From Phoronis australis (taxonomy: Eukaryota > Phoronida > Phoronidae): 64,000 nucleotides of DNA. The notes below the pieces were generated by a model. The model did not search any database. It was given only the letters and a program-made list of their open reading frames with translations, and was not told the DNA's origin. Made by a program: the position numbers and the translations under genes. The DNA lies in assembly GCA_002633005.1 (NCBI GenBank), contig NMRA01000322.1:124001-188000 (forward strand), read 5' to 3'. This document shows positions 1-12,090 of the stretch, piece after piece. The number at the start of each line of letters is the position of its first letter. Within the stretch, counting starts at the first letter, position 1.

Positions 1-308
1 CATTGATCATGCATTAGCTTGCATGCCATAAACAGGGAGGGTGTTAGTCCGATTGGCAGTGAAAATGACCAGAGAAATTCAAGAACCAATCAGGCTATTT
101 GAGCCATGAGCAGAGAAGGAGATTACACGTTACAAATGATTTGAAATAACCTGACCACCACCCCACCATGAGCGTTGTTGGCTTCTGAAGACGGCTGCTG
201 TAAGAAGCCGAAACTGTCAGGGGGTAATTAACTCAACTGGTCATGTCACAAGAATTTTCTAGTACATCTACATTAGACCTTCTTTTAATCAAACGTAAAT
301 TATTTTAC

Positions 309-389
309 CTGCAGCGGACCCCGATGACGATGTCTGAGCAGCTGCAGCGGAGCTTGATGAAGAAGCAGACGCCGACGACACAGAAGAAC
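309..389 (-). CDS. Ser-rich micro-exon gene: 81-nt exon (27 residues), last in window
   Basis: The acceptor is GTCCTCGTAAG|GT and the donor GCTGCAG|GTAAAA; class 1-1. It reads SSVSSASASSSSSSAAAAQT, then SSSGSAA. Because it ends in an open phase-1 donor, the gene continues beyond the left edge, and no stop codon or 3' exon is in the window. Confidence 0.72.
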
Positions 390-749
390 CTTACGAGGAC
401 ATAATGAAAGACATTTCAAACTTAAACTGCATATAAACATAGACTGTACAAAGTTAGTGAAAACCAGGTACATGTAAATCATAATGATGACGAACATCCC
501 ATGCAAATTAGTCACAAGTCAATACGGCAATTAATGAGTTGGTTCAAGTACAAGAGTTGTTAGGCACATGTAACACTTTACATAATATAGAAAACGCTGA
601 GGTTTAGAAAAATTACACTTGCACTGAGTCGGGAAAATGGATCAAAAAATTGCAATTCAATCATAAGTGTCAAATGACTGTCAGATTCTGTTCAGATTCG
701 CACGGAGGGTGACAGCGTCGGTTTATTTTAATTTCCGACGTGTACATAC

Positions 750-833
750 TTGCTGCAGCAGAAGACGTTGACTGCACCGCAGCTACGGAGGAGCTTGAAG
801 GAGAAGCAGACGAAGCCGACACAGAAGACGAGC
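750..833 (-). CDS. Ser-rich micro-exon gene: 84-nt exon (28 residues)
   Basis: The acceptor is TGTCTGTATAG|GC and the donor GCAGCAA|GTATGT; class 1-1. The peptide is that of the 3112 copy. The flanks diverge from the 1.8-kb units soon after the exon. Confidence 0.8.
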
Positions 834-1290
834 CTATACAGACAAACACACCAACACGTCAACATGCATCGAGTTAAAAACGCAGTGTTAAAACACGGTT
901 TCACAGTCCATCGTGCACCAAATACAATACTGGGATTGTAAGCCATGCATTTAGAAATAAATAATTGTTTTCGATCAAAGTTAATGGACTTTGCTAAACG
1001 GTGAGTTTTAGAAACAACATACGTAAAGGGCTAGGTTATTACACACGAGACATTGACAATGCCCCAATGAGTACACTACCATTGGCAACATATTTGTTAT
1101 GTGTACTTGACAACACACACGAAACATTCACAATGTTCCAATGACAACATTGGGCAGACTGGCTACAACCCGTTGCTTATATCGAGTCCCTTTGATTGAC
1201 CCACCGAATACTTCTAGAAATGGAACGTGCCATGTGGAGAAAACAACGCAACAGCATTGATGGTTCATTTGATTAATGACTTGTACATAC

Positions 1291-1374
1291 TTGCTGCAGC
1301 AGAAGACGTTGACTGCACCGCAGCTACGGAGGAGCTTGATGGAGAAGCAGACGAAGCCGACACAGAAGACGAGC
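1291..1374 (-). CDS. Ser-rich micro-exon gene: 84-nt exon (28 residues)
   Basis: The splice sites and peptide are the same as in the 3112 copy, apart from a synonymous Pro codon. It lies in the first 1.8-kb tandem unit with the LINE relic at 2.04-2.78 kb. Confidence 0.8.
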
Positions 1375-2044
1375 CTATGCAGACAAACACGCCAACACAT
1401 AAACATGCATCGAGTTAAAAAACGCAGTGTTAAGACACGGTTTCACATTTAAGCCACAACACAGATTCACCAAAATTATTTACCTCGGTTAATAAAGTCT
1501 CACACCAAACTACATGAATATTTTTGAAATTAAAGGTATCCTGCAGTGTCAAATATTCATGATGAAATCTCATTAGAAATTTGATTTTTCTGAGATCAGC
1601 ATCAGCACGCACTCGACCCAGCACCGTCGGGCGTCGCAGTCGAACACCCTCCTGGCACTGCTAAATTTCACTACCTAAAAGGTGGAAATTGTTAAGTGAA
1701 TTTAAAACCTCTCCGTTCCGTTGACGTGATAACATTGCCAAAATAAAAGACTTCGTGAGACATTGCCATGTTCACACTAGCTTCGTTCGCAAGATTTTGA
1801 GTCAACGGAACTCATCCCCTCAAACGCCCTTGATTACAGAAAATGTTTGGCAGACAATGGCGAGCATTATCAATTTGTAATACAATCAAAGGAACACATC
1901 ATATTTTATTCTTTTATAGCTCTGACCAAAGCTAAAAACTTCAACAATAATCTTTTAATTTTCACATGTTTGTGTAAGTATTATGTTTAATAATAATGTT
2001 TGCGTGAGTTTTCTGCTACCATTTTATTTGTCATTCTCTGCAGT

Positions 2045-2780
2045 ACGTGTTGTTCGTAACTTACTTAATTATGTGGATTCGTCTTTATATCATTCTTCCT
2101 CACTGCTCAGAGTTTATTACCACTCTACTTAAGACATGTAAAAACGAGAGCAGTTTGTATAAAAAGTTTGTTACTTGCTTACAAAACACAAAAGTTCAAA
2201 GTATGTGGGAAGACAGTCTTAAAAGAGAACTTTCAATTGAATGGTGGACAACAGACTAGGTTCTTCGTTTACTAAAGACACGAATCTTAAATGGTTCCAA
2301 ATAAGGCCTACCCACAGAATTCTTAGCACCAATTTTTTCTTACTAAAACAGATATAGTTAATTGACCACTCCGTAGATTCTGCGGAAAACTCCCCAAGAA
2401 CCTCTGCCAGGTATTTTGGGATTGTAAAGTTATTCACAATTTTTGAAAGTTGGTGAACAACTGATTTACGGCCAAAACAGTACTTGTTATTAGCTTGAGT
2501 TTGACTGATATCATCTTTGGTAATGTGGGGCCAACCAGGTGATTAATTTCCTTATTTGCTCGGTAAAACGCCATATATATAGAGCTAGGTTAAACTTTTT
2601 GAGTACCATAGCATAGAAAAGGTAATTTACTATAAGAGTTTGGATTATGAGCACTTAGGAAAAAGATGGATCCCTGTAAAACGACTTTTTCTTTAACAGC
2701 CTAATAATCAAACGTGTGACTATAGTCGATTCCGGTGTGAATGGGATGTGTATGGTCTTTGCTAAAATACTCTTGCGTAC
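2045..2780 (+). pseudogene. LINE relic, C-terminal part of a non-LTR retrotransposon ORF2
   Basis: On the plus strand, broken frames read CRCLQN..W..SLKRELS, then TRILNG, PTHRILSTNFF-like text and FRRFCGK..E..CQVFWDC. The order 'HRI..TN.FL.K', 'C.FC', 'ETI.H.FW.C' is the known carboxy-terminal signature of L1/Tx1-type elements. Several stops and frameshifts make it dead. Superfamily assignment rests on memory of the pattern. Confidence 0.5.
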
Positions 2781-3111
2781 TTACACCCCTGCAGGGGTTA
2801 AGTTTATAACATTGCTAAACGGTGACTTTTGGAAACAACATACGTAAACGACAAGGTTATTACACACAAAACATTGACACTGCCCCAATGATTACCCTAC
2901 CATTGGCAACATATTTGTTATGTGTACTGGACAACACACATGAAACATTGACAATGTTCCAATGACAACATTGGGCAGACAGGCTACAACCCGTTGCATA
3001 TATCGAGTCGCTTTGCTTGACACACCGAATACTTCTAGAAATGGAACGTGCCGTGTGGAGAAAACAACACAGCAGCATTGATGGTTCATTTGATTAATGA
3101 CTTGTACATAC

Positions 3112-3195
3112 TTGCTGCAGCAGAAGACGTTGACTGCACCGCAGCTACGGAGGAGCTTGAGGGAGAAGCAGACGAAGCCGACACAGAAGACGAGC
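3112..3195 (-). CDS. Ser-rich micro-exon gene: 84-nt exon (28 residues)
   Basis: The acceptor is CTGCATAG|GC and the donor GCAGCAA|GTATGT; class 1-1. It reads SSSVSASSASPSSSSVAAVQ, then STSSAAA. It lies in the second 1.8-kb tandem unit, which also carries a LINE relic at 3.85-4.59 kb. Confidence 0.8.
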
Positions 3196-3849
3196 CTATG
3201 CAGACAAACACACCAACACATAAACATACATCGAGTAAAAAAACGCAGTGTTAAGACACGGTTTCACATTTAAGCCACAACACAGATTCACCAAAATTAT
3301 TTACCTCAGTTAATAAAGTCTCACATCAAACTACATGAACATTTTTGAAATTAAAGGTATCCTGCAGTGTCAAACATTCATGATGAAATCTCATTAGAAA
3401 TTTGATTTTTCTGAGATCAGCATCAGCACGCACTCGAACCAGCAGTGTCGGGCATCGCAGTCGAACACCCTCATGGCACAGCTAAATTTCACTACCAAAA
3501 TGGTGGAAATTGTTCAGTGTATTTAACTCCCGTCCGTTCCGTAGACGCGATAACAACGCCAAAATGAAAGACTTCATGAGACATTGCCATGTTCACACTA
3601 GATTCGTTTGCAAGATTTTGAGTCAACGGAACTCATTCCCTCAAACGCCCTTGATTACAGAAACTGTTTGGCAGACAATGGCGTGCATTGTTAATTTGTA
3701 ATACAATCAAAGGAACACAACATATTTTACTCTTTTATAGCTCTGACCAAAGCTAAAAACTTCAACAATAATCTTTTAATTTTCACATGTTGGTATAAGT
3801 ATTATGTTTAATAATAATGTTTGCGTGAGTTCCCTGTTACCCATTCATT

Positions 3850-4590
3850 TGTCATTCTTTGCAGTACGTGTTGTTCGTAACTTACTGAAACATGCGGATT
3901 CGCCTAAAATCATTCTTCCTCACTGCTCAGATTTTATTACCATATTACTTAACACATGTAAAAACGAGAGCAGTGTGTATAATAAGTTTGTTACTTGCTT
4001 ACAAAATACAATATTTCGAACTAAGTGGGAAGACAGTCTTAATAGAGAACTTTCAAGTGAATGGTGGACAACAGATTAAATTCTTCGTTCACTAAAGACA
4101 CGAATCTTGAATGGTTCCCAATAAGGCCTACTCACAGAATTCTTAGCACCAATTTTTTCTTATTTAAAACAGGTATAGTTAATTGACCATTCCGTAGATT
4201 CTGCGGAAAACTACCCGAGAACATCTGCCATGTATTTTGGAATTGTTAAGTTATTCACAATTTTTGAAAGTTGGTGAACAACTGATTTACGGCCAAAACA
4301 GTACTTGTTATTAGCTTGAGTTTGACTGATATTATCTTTGGGAATGTGGGGCCAACCAGGTGATTAATTTCCTTATTTGCTCGGTAAAACGCCATATATA
4401 TAGAGCTAGGTTAAACTTTTTGAGTATCATAGCATAGAAAAGGTAATTTACTATAAGAGTTTGGATTATGAGCACTTAAGAAAAAGAAGTATCCCTGTAA
4501 AAGGACTTTCTTCTTTAACAGCCTAATAATCAAACGTGTGACTATAGTTGATTCCGGTGTGAATGGGGTGTGTATGGTCTTTACTAAAAT
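3850..4590 (+). pseudogene. LINE relic, duplicated copy
   Basis: It is the same segment as at 2045-2780, carried in the second 1.8-kb unit. Frames read KFVTCLQNT, NRELSSEWW, then a frameshifted PTHRILSTNFFLFKTG and FRRFCGKLPENICHVFWNC. The TNFFLFKTG, FCG and HVFWNC words are the clearest LINE C-terminal matches in the window. Confidence 0.55.
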
Positions 4591-4929
4591 ACTCTTGTGT
4601 ACTTACACCCCTGCAGGGGTAAAGTTTATAACATTGCTAAACGGTGACTTTTGGAAACAACATACGTAAAAGACTTGGTTATTACACACGAAACATCGAC
4701 AATGCCCCCAATGATTACCCTACCATTGGCAACATATTTGTTATGTGTACTGGACAACACACACGAAACATTGACAATGTTCCAATGACAACATTGGGCA
4801 GACAGGCTACAACCCGTTGCATGTATCGAGTCGCTTTGCTCGACCCAACGAGTACTAGAAATGGAACGTGCTATGTAAAGGAAACACCTCATACATTGAT
4901 GGTTCATTTGATTAATGACTTATACATAC

Positions 4930-5013
4930 TTGCTGCAGCAGAAGACGTTGACTGCACAGCTGCTACGGAGGAGCTTGAAGGAGAAGCAGACGAAGACGAC
5001 ACAGAAGACGAGC
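4930..5013 (-). CDS. Ser-rich micro-exon gene: 84-nt exon (28 residues)
   Basis: The acceptor is TTTGCATAG|GC and the donor GCAGCAA|GTATGT; class 1-1. It reads SSSVSSSSASPSSSSVAAVQ, then STSSAAA. The peptide matches the 7332 copy. Confidence 0.8.
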
Positions 5014-5561
5014 CTATGCAAACAAACACAACAAAAACATAAACGTACATCGAGTTAACGAAAGACGCAGTGTTAAAACAACAATTCATGCTTACGCCAA
5101 AATACAACTAAACAAAACAGAGATCGACAGGTTGTTAAAAGACGCAAAAACTAGGTGAACCTTTGGTACGGCAGATTTAATGAACAGCAGCATTTACTGC
5201 GCTATTTAATGTCATGGACGTGATAAGAATCTGGGGTTTCAAGTACTTAAAATATTTCCCTTCGTAACGTAATAACCGGTATTTAAACAGACCTTTGAAG
5301 TATTATAACAATTAGATGCGAACTGCTTTATTACCGTGGTTATTACAGCATGCAGAAAATATCGTCCTTGGCACTGCAATACAATCCTATGATCGAAGAT
5401 AAACATTTATACTGGGAAAATAAAGCAACAGTATTCACTGCAGAGTGCTTTTGCATGAGCTGAATAACTTAGTTTGACCCCACCGCATGTTTCCGGAAGT
5501 GGTATATGCATATAGCAAAAAACAACTGTGTTGGTTCATATGGCTAATGACTTAAACGTAC

Positions 5562-5645
5562 TTGCTGCAGCAGAAGACGATGACTGCACCGCAGCTACGG
5601 AGGAGCTTGATGGAGAAGCAGACAAGGTCGACACAGAAGACGAGC
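5562..5645 (-). CDS. Ser-rich micro-exon gene: 84-nt exon (28 residues), TLSAS variant
   Basis: The acceptor is ACTACTCAG|GC and the donor GCAGCAA|GTACGT; class 1-1. It reads SSSVSTLSASPSSSSVAAVQ, then SSSSAAA. Its acceptor (CTCAG) and donor (GTACGT) differ from the other 84-nt copies but remain consensus. Confidence 0.77.
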
Positions 5646-6113
5646 CTGAGTAGTTAAACACATGAACACATAAACATATATCGGGTTAACGAAAGACGCT
5701 GTGTTAAAAACAACACACACTTATATCACAATACCACTAGACAGAACAGATTGACAGGTTATTGTAAAACACAGAAACCGGGGTTTAGTTTCATGAAAAT
5801 CTAAAATCGGTTTCACGCTCCATAAAACTATTTCTGAAATGTAATTAAAAGCCACTCGCGCAAAAGCACAAAGCCTCTGGAAATATACAGATACCTGATA
5901 GTTACTGATTTCTATCAAATATTTCTAGACGGCAATGCACCAATAATTACTTCGCTCAGTGTTTATTTCCAAATCGTGAAACGGGAGCTAAAATCAAATT
6001 TCTTTTCTAGGTCCTTGGTGACTTTAATAAATTGCCCCCCTTGTAAAACTGATACGGCAAACTTGGTGGACTACAATTCATCATTAAAACTACAAGGCAT
6101 CTAACTGCGTTAC

Positions 6114-6239
6114 CGGTAGATGTCGCTGATGAGCTAACTGCAGCAGATGACGAAGAAGCTACTGCAGCAGACGAGGAAGACTGAGCAGGAGCAACAGAAC
6201 TTGACAATGAAGCAACCGAGGGTGACACAGAAGAAGAAC
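6114..6239 (-). CDS. Ser-rich micro-exon gene: 126-nt exon (42 residues)
   Basis: The acceptor is CTTGTTAG|GT and the donor ACCG|GTAACG; class 1-1. It reads SSSVSPSVASLSSSVAPAQS, then SSSAAVASSSSAAVSSSATST. It may be a fusion of two shorter repeats, since the SSSAAV and SSSSAAV blocks repeat inside it. Confidence 0.78.
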
Positions 6240-6789
6240 CTAACAAGCACACGAACACAGTTACACACACGGTACAAGACAAGACACAAACACATAGCAA
6301 ACTGTTTATTAAAAGTTAGCAGTCAAACAACACAAAAACAGTTAACCCACTGATAATAAACTCATGACTGTTATAATCGTAAAGATAACACAAGACCCTT
6401 GAAATCACTTGTCTACGTTGGCTTCCAAAAAGTAAAGATTTTCGACAGAGATAATCTAACTTCCATATAATTTGATCGGCAAAGTGTATTTTGTTGCCCT
6501 TTGTGTAGACAATCTAACGCGGAAGCTCGCTACATCTGAACTTTGACTTTCAATTTCGGGCCTTAATAGGCATAGACAGTTGATCTCAACAACCCTTTCA
6601 CGTCCTGATAAAATATCAACCGGGGATTGGTTCTCAGCTTTGTGGGTAATCATGAATTTATCGATTTTGTTTGTGATAAATATTATGAGCTTCATGAATA
6701 CCTTTCATATTCGTAAACAATTACCACGCGGATATCAATTCGGTTGTGCCTGATAAACACCCTAAACTAAACAAGATTGTCTTGTCAGC

Positions 6790-7065
6790 AATAAATTGTT
6801 TAAAATAGAGTGAAAGGGTTTCCCGACGGTGTTGTAATAGAGTTTTACAAGTATTGCTTGTCACCACTGCAAAAGTAGTGTTGGGACTGTTCAATCACAT
6901 ATTAGATTCGGGTACTTATCCTAATCAGTGGGCGCTAGGTGCCATTGTTCCTGTATTTAAAAGTGAGTCAATGACTGACCCTGGGAATTACAGGGGTATA
7001 ACCTTACTTGACTTTGCTGGTATTTTTTTTTTTAAATATTGTGCAATCGTCTAAATTGCTGGGCA
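6790..7065 (+). pseudogene. Reverse transcriptase fragment of a non-LTR retrotransposon
   Basis: A plus-strand frame gives LGLFNHILDSGTYPNQW, ALGAIVPVFKS and DPGNYRGITLL, the conserved N-terminal block of LINE reverse transcriptases (LFN-ILdSG-P-W, I-PIfK, DP-NYRGI-LL). Just upstream a different frame has DGVVIEFYKYCLSPLQK, also part of this block, so at least one frameshift is present. No catalytic FADD region is found, so it is a truncated relic in an intron. Confidence 0.75.
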
Positions 7066-7331
7066 GAACATAATTAATTCCTCTAGAGGCTGAAGCCGGA
7101 CTCAGAAATAATTACACCACAATGGGCAACACATTTGGTGTGTGTACTGTACAACACACACGAAACATGGACAATGCCCCAATTATTACATTGGGCAGAC
7201 AGACTACAACCCGTGGCATGTATCGAGTCGCTTTGCTTGATCCACCCAATACTGCTACAAGTGGTAGGTGCCATGTGGAGAAAACATCAGAACAACATTG
7301 ATGGTTCATTTGATTAATGACTTGTACATAC

Positions 7332-7415
7332 TTGCTGCAGCAGAAGACGTTGACTGCACCGCAGCTACGGAGGAGCTTGATGGAGAAGCAGACGAAGACG
7401 ACACAGAAGACGAGC
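7332..7415 (-). CDS. Ser-rich micro-exon gene: 84-nt exon (28 residues)
   Basis: The acceptor is TGCATAG|GC and the donor GCAGCAA|GTATGT; class 1-1. It reads SSSVSSSSASPSSSSVAAVQ, then STSSAAA. It lies just right of the reverse transcriptase relic at 6.8-7.06 kb. Confidence 0.8.
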
Positions 7416-8088
7416 CTATGCAAACAAACACACCAACACATAAACGTACATCGAGTTAACGAAAGGCACAGTGTTAAAAACACGTTTCCATGCTTACGCC
7501 ACAATACAACTAGACAAAACAGAGATTGACGGGTTCTTATAAAAACATAAAAACCATGTGAACATAAGGTATGGCAGACTTTACAAAATGTACAGTGTTA
7601 AAAACAATTCACGCTTATGTCACAATACCAATAGACAAAAAAACGATTGACAAGTTGTTAGAAAAACATAGAAACCAGGGACTTGTTTCGTGAATAGTGA
7701 CTTGAACCTTAAAACAGAAATTACGCTCCACAAAACTATTTTTACGAAGAATATTACTTGAGCAAGTATTAGATAGAGGCAATGCCTCTTGGCGCTTTCT
7801 GGGTATGTTTATTTATTGTGCTAAATATTTCATAATAAACATTTAAAAGAAAATCCTTGAGCAAAAGCGCAAAGCCTTGAGAACATACAAACGTGTAATA
7901 GCCACTGATCTCTAACAAACAGGTGATGCGCTAATGATTACTTGGTTAAATCTTTATTCAAAAATTGTGAAGTGGGAACCAAATTTCTTTCCTAAGTCAC
8001 GTTCATAAAATGGATCCCTGGTGAAACTGATACGGCAGACCTGGGACCTGGTGGACCGCACTTGTTAAAAGGCATAGAATTACGTTAC

Positions 8089-8217
8089 CGCTAGGCGTCG
8101 CTGATGACGAGCTAAATGCTGCTGATAAGGAAGCAGCTACTTCAACCGAAGACGAAGTCTGCGCATGAGCAATGGAACTTGACGACGAAGCAACCGAGGG
8201 TGACACAGAAGAAGAAC
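8089..8217 (-). CDS. Ser-rich micro-exon gene: 129-nt exon (43 residues)
   Basis: The acceptor is TTTGCTAG|GT and the donor TAGCG|GTAACG; class 1-1. It reads SSSVSPSVASSSSSIAHAQT, then SSSVEVAASLSAAFSSSSATPS. It is the sibling of the 6114 exon, with several replacement changes (E, H, F), so this copy is under looser constraint or has diverged in sequence. Confidence 0.78.
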
Positions 8218-8955
8218 CTAGCAAACACACACACTCACTGTACAGAACACGACACACACTTAGCACACAGTTTGTTAAAAAGTTAGTAGTCAAACATTAC
8301 GACAACAGTTAACAAAGTAATGCCCGACTAACGCCTGGCATGTGCCGCGTAAAGAAAACATCAACCGCAAACTTCAATGTGTCCACGTTGGCTTTCAAAA
8401 TGAACATTTTTCAAAGAGAAAATACTGACTTGCTCTTAATACTACCATAGTATCGTGTAATACGTTGCCTTTTTGTGTAGATAATCTACCACGGAATTCC
8501 CAAAGTTCTCAGATTTAACTGTCGAGGTGCAGTTCGAATAGTCATAGACTCAGCAACCCTTTCACGACTAATACAGTGCACATTTGTAGTTCTAACTATA
8601 ATAGTCACCATAAACGAGGTCGTCTGATTATAACATCTGTGCACGTGATACGATTTTGTGATGCCAAGCATCTATTATCGTTTTTTTTTGAATGATAGTT
8701 AGCAATTAAACAGATCTTCCAAGGACCGTAACAATAGGAGACGAATTGCATAAATAACTAGGTCATTACAACACTGGCACTGCAGAACTTGTCAATTTTC
8801 AGAGCTTAACCTTTATACTGGGCAGACAGAGCAATAAAACACATTGTAGATTCATTTTGCATTTAATGAGTTCATTCGTTTTGACCCAACCAAATGTTCC
8901 GACTATCAAAATACAACAATGTTGGTTCATATTATTTTTTATGACTTATACATAC

Positions 8956-9039
8956 TTGCTGCAGCAGGAGACGATGACTGCACAGCAGCTACGGAGGAGC
9001 TTGATGGAGAAGCAGACAAGGTCGACACAGAAGACGATC
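8956..9039 (-). CDS. Ser-rich micro-exon gene: 84-nt exon (28 residues), TLSAS variant
   Basis: The acceptor is TTAG|GA and the donor GCAGCAA|GTATG; class 1-1. It reads SSSVSTLSASPSSSSVAAVQ, then SSSPAAA. It starts with GA, unlike the GC of the other 84-nt copies, and resembles the 5562 copy in its T-L substitution. Confidence 0.75.
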
Positions 9040-9614
9040 CTAAGCAGTCAAACACACCAACACATAAACACACAGAATTAAAAAGAATTCCCGCTCACGT
9101 CACAAGACCACTAGACAAAACAGAGAGTGACAGGTTGTTATAACAAAGGCAACGCTGAGGCGTTGATATGCTCCCGCGGTGAATCGCATGCGATATGATT
9201 CTAAGGACCACTAGGAGGTGCTGCAGTAGTCGAATCACCCGGAAAATCAAATGAAGTCGGCTCACTGACATCACATACCGCCAAGTCAAGTTTCATTGAA
9301 ATCTGTCAATCAGGTCTCTAAATATAATCCAGAAACTGCAACAATGCCTAGCTTATTACAGCATGCAGAAAAAATTGACATTGGCACTGTAAAACTTCGG
9401 AGCTCAACACTTATGTTGGGTAAACACAGTGATAATAAGCATTATTACAGCATGCAGAAAATATAGAAATTGGCACTGCAAATCTTTCCAATGTTCGGAG
9501 CTTAACATTTATGTTGGGCAAACACAGCAATAGAATGCTCTGTAGAATCCTTTTGCATGTATTGAGTATTTTTCGGACAGTCTTGGTTGATTTGATTTAA
9601 TGACTTATACATAT

Positions 9615-9688
9615 AGAAGGCGATGACTGCACAGCAGCTAAGCATGACCTTGATGGCGAAGAAGATTAAGCCGACATAGAAGACGAGC
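9615..9688 (-). pseudogene. Dead 84-nt-type exon, donor deleted and early stop
   Basis: The acceptor is intact. Frame-breaking TAA comes after SSSMSA, and the donor end is missing because about 12 bases (the GCTGCAGCAAG side) are deleted. It is the same state as 12091-12164. Confidence 0.6.
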
Positions 9689-9895
9689 CTATGCAGACAA
9701 ACACACCAACACATAAACATGCATGGAGTTACATGTAACTTAAGACACGGTGTTAATTAAAGGACAATTCAACGCATACGCCAAAACACATTAAAACATA
9801 GATTGGAACGTTTTTATCAAAAGACAGAAACCAAGTAAAATCAACACGGCAGATTTCATGGACTACATGTCTCCCGTAATGCTTAAAGGTGTTAC

Positions 9896-10003
9896 CGGCA
9901 GGTGTCACTGATGATGAGCTATCTGCAGCAGATGATAAACCACCTGTAGTCGATGACGAAGACTGTACAGCACCAACGGAACTCGATGACACAGAAGATG
10001 AAC
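9896..10003 (-). CDS. Ser-rich micro-exon gene: 108-nt exon (36 residues)
   Basis: The acceptor is TTTGTTAG|GT and the donor CCTGCCG|GTAACA; class 1-1. It reads SSSVSSSSVGAVQSSSSTTG, then GLSSAADSSSSVTPA. It is the sibling of the 42-residue exon at 12367 and has lost six residues in frame, showing that length changes keep the 3-nt rule. Confidence 0.78.
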
Positions 10004-10929
10004 CTAACAAACACGTAAACTCTGATACAAACAAGACACGAACCATCACAAACAAGCAATTTGATGAAAAACACACTACAAAACACCACAATAGTAAACA
10101 TAATCCTGCACAACTCGGGTCAGTGAAAGTCAGCTAACCTCTTAAAATATAAATTGAAAAGACGACTATGAATAGGTCAACAGTTCGGTGCTTTATTTTT
10201 AAAGCAGTCAACTGATGTTCTTTATGGGTCGTCAGTAATGCAGTTTACGCAATTCCATCTATGGGGTTGTTGTCGTTTTTGTTTTCAGGTGGTACGGTGT
10301 CGCCTCGTAAGCCTCCGATGACATTGCAAATGGCGTGGGGAAGTGAAAACTCATTTATATTATTTACGTTTTGTGTGGTGAGAACTAAATTTATATCACC
10401 AATTATGAAATCAATAAATAATATTGTAAAATACACGTGTCGGTAGAATTTGCTCTATTTGTGAATCCAGCACACGCTCACATTCAGATAAATACTTTTT
10501 GACACGTATACACCGAACACAGGGAAGCCTGCATGGTGAATATCTGATATCGATTTTGTCTTAATATTTGCATTCTATCACTGCAAGGCGTAAACATGCA
10601 GCAAACCGAGTCAAAAAGTCTGATCCAAAGGGTAGATTCATTCAGAGGTTGGTTGGCTGATTGGTTGATTACTTGATTGATCCATAAAACGATTGCCTGG
10701 TTGATAATAATTCGTATGCAACAGTTTTGGTGATAAAAATTAATGCAGTCTTATGGCCCTGATGAAGAGATTATCAGTGCAACTAGACTCACAAACACAT
10801 GAGACTCAACTGAACAGTCACTTAACGCTGAAGAGATTATCAATGCTAACAGACGCACAAACACTCGCCACACAACTGAACAGTCACATAAGGAGTATAC
10901 CATCAACGTTTTAAGCGCATCTGGCGTGC

Positions 10930-10990
10930 TAACACCGCACTCGTTTTTTAACTTCAGTGGCGGATTTAGAGGGGGCCAAGGAGGCAATAG
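10930..10990. repeat. Possible DNA transposon end (CAGTGGCGGATTTAG)
   Basis: The sequence CAGTGGCGGATTTAGAGGGGGCC resembles the terminal motif of common metazoan hAT-like or related elements. No partner end or transposase is seen, so this rests on the motif only. Confidence 0.25.
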
Positions 10991-11234
10991 CCGTCTCCTA
11001 AAATTCTCCCAGGTTCCATTTGCCAGTTCGGCGATGCGAATATATGACGGACAAAATCATGGCTAATAGTCTGCNCACCCCCAGCTCAAAATCCTTGGAT
11101 CCGCAACTGAACTTGGCTCTTGGTGACTCCTACCGCGGTGACAAATTGCCAAAAACAGTACAGAACAGACCTCAGGTTGATAATAAGGGTCGTCGTAAGT
11201 GAAAAGCACCACATCTGGTTCAGAGTTAACTTAC

Positions 11235-11303
11235 CCTGAGCATCCACTGATGACGCACTTGCTGACATGGAATCCGTCTGGGGAGCCTGGGCCAAAGAAG
11301 AAT
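11235..11303 (-). CDS. Ser-rich micro-exon gene: 69-nt exon, the most diverged peptide
   Basis: The acceptor is TTGACTTTGTAG|AT and the donor GCTCAGG|GTAAGT; class 1-1, 23 codons. It reads SSLAQAPQTDSMSASASSVD, then AQ. It contains Pro, Asp and Gln more often than the other exons and begins with AT, so the junction codon is Asn or Asp. It is single-copy in the window. It lies close to an n at 11075 and a possible transposon end. Confidence 0.68.
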
Positions 11304-12090
11304 CTACAAAGTCAAATATGTAAGTCAGGCACGTGGGAAGGTAAATAAGGTGCACTCATTCGACTTGGCAATGCCTGTATCTCTCTGATCCCGAATTTCA
11401 GCTTCTCACATCGGCACTACTTGAACCTAGCCAATGTCGCACCTCCCGCCATAGGAGTGGAGATTTTAGCAACCCACACCTCACCATAGGGGTGCTGAAT
11501 ATGATGTTTGAAGGGATCCAAGGAAGCACACACAAGAAACTGGAAAACAAATTTTTCAACAAAAAGGTGAATTTTAAACCAGAACACGATACACGCGTTA
11601 CACGTTTATGGTTGGATTTGGACCTTCAAGGTGCCAAAAAGAAAAAACGGGCAAATCATTCTTTAAAACGTCAGAAAGCAACGTAAGAAATTATTAATGA
11701 GAGCTACAAAATGTGTAGAAATACAAGGATAAATAGTGTCATCTTGGAGTTAATTAGACGGAACATGGTTTTGGAAATTTTTTTAATAGATCAGTTTATT
11801 TCAGTGGCTATATGAGATCTGAGGTCAAGATTCAATGAATTAGTGTAGTGACGACAATGGTCACGATAATTTTGAACGTCCCTGAATATTTGTCACTTGA
11901 TACAACTCTGGGATCTGAAAGATTAAAGAATATATTGTATAGAAATTGGCACTGCAAATCTTTCCAATGTTCGGAGCTTAACATTTATGTTGGGCAAACA
12001 CAGCAATAGAATGCTCTGTAGAATCCTTTTGCATGTATTGAGTACCTTTCGGACAGTCTTTGTTCATTTGATTTAATGACTTATACATAT

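Larger units (their letters stand above)
1005..4625. repeat. Two head-to-tail 1.8-kb units, each with one 84-nt exon and a LINE relic
   Basis: About 1005-2810 and 2811-4625 align almost base for base. Each starts near 'aacggtga.ttt.gaaacaacatacgtaaa', and the start of a third unit is seen at 4626-5110. Related flanks occur around the exon at 7332. The unit contains intron, exon and retroelement relic, so exon gain was by segmental duplication. Confidence 0.85.
5700..8690. repeat. Diverged direct repeat pair around the 42/43-residue exons
   Basis: About 5700-6700 and 7610-8690 share scattered but collinear similarity: intron motifs before the exon, the exon itself, then 'gttgcc.ttttgtgtaga.aatcta' and later text. 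Divergence is much greater than in the 1.8-kb units, so this duplication is older. Confidence 0.6.

Noticed and set aside
728-3227. Minus-strand Cys-rich frames (LVFCVGFVCFS, LLRSCGAVNVFCCSKY)
   Set aside because: They are the wrong frame of the same 84-nt exons and run through the donor site. The Ser frame is the one kept in phase with all other exons.
1227-7459. Repeated plus-strand frames reading ILAAAEDVDCTAATEEL and similar
   Set aside because: They are antisense to the 84-nt Ser exons. The start codons are upstream of poorly placed text, there are no domains, and the frames break in diverged copies.
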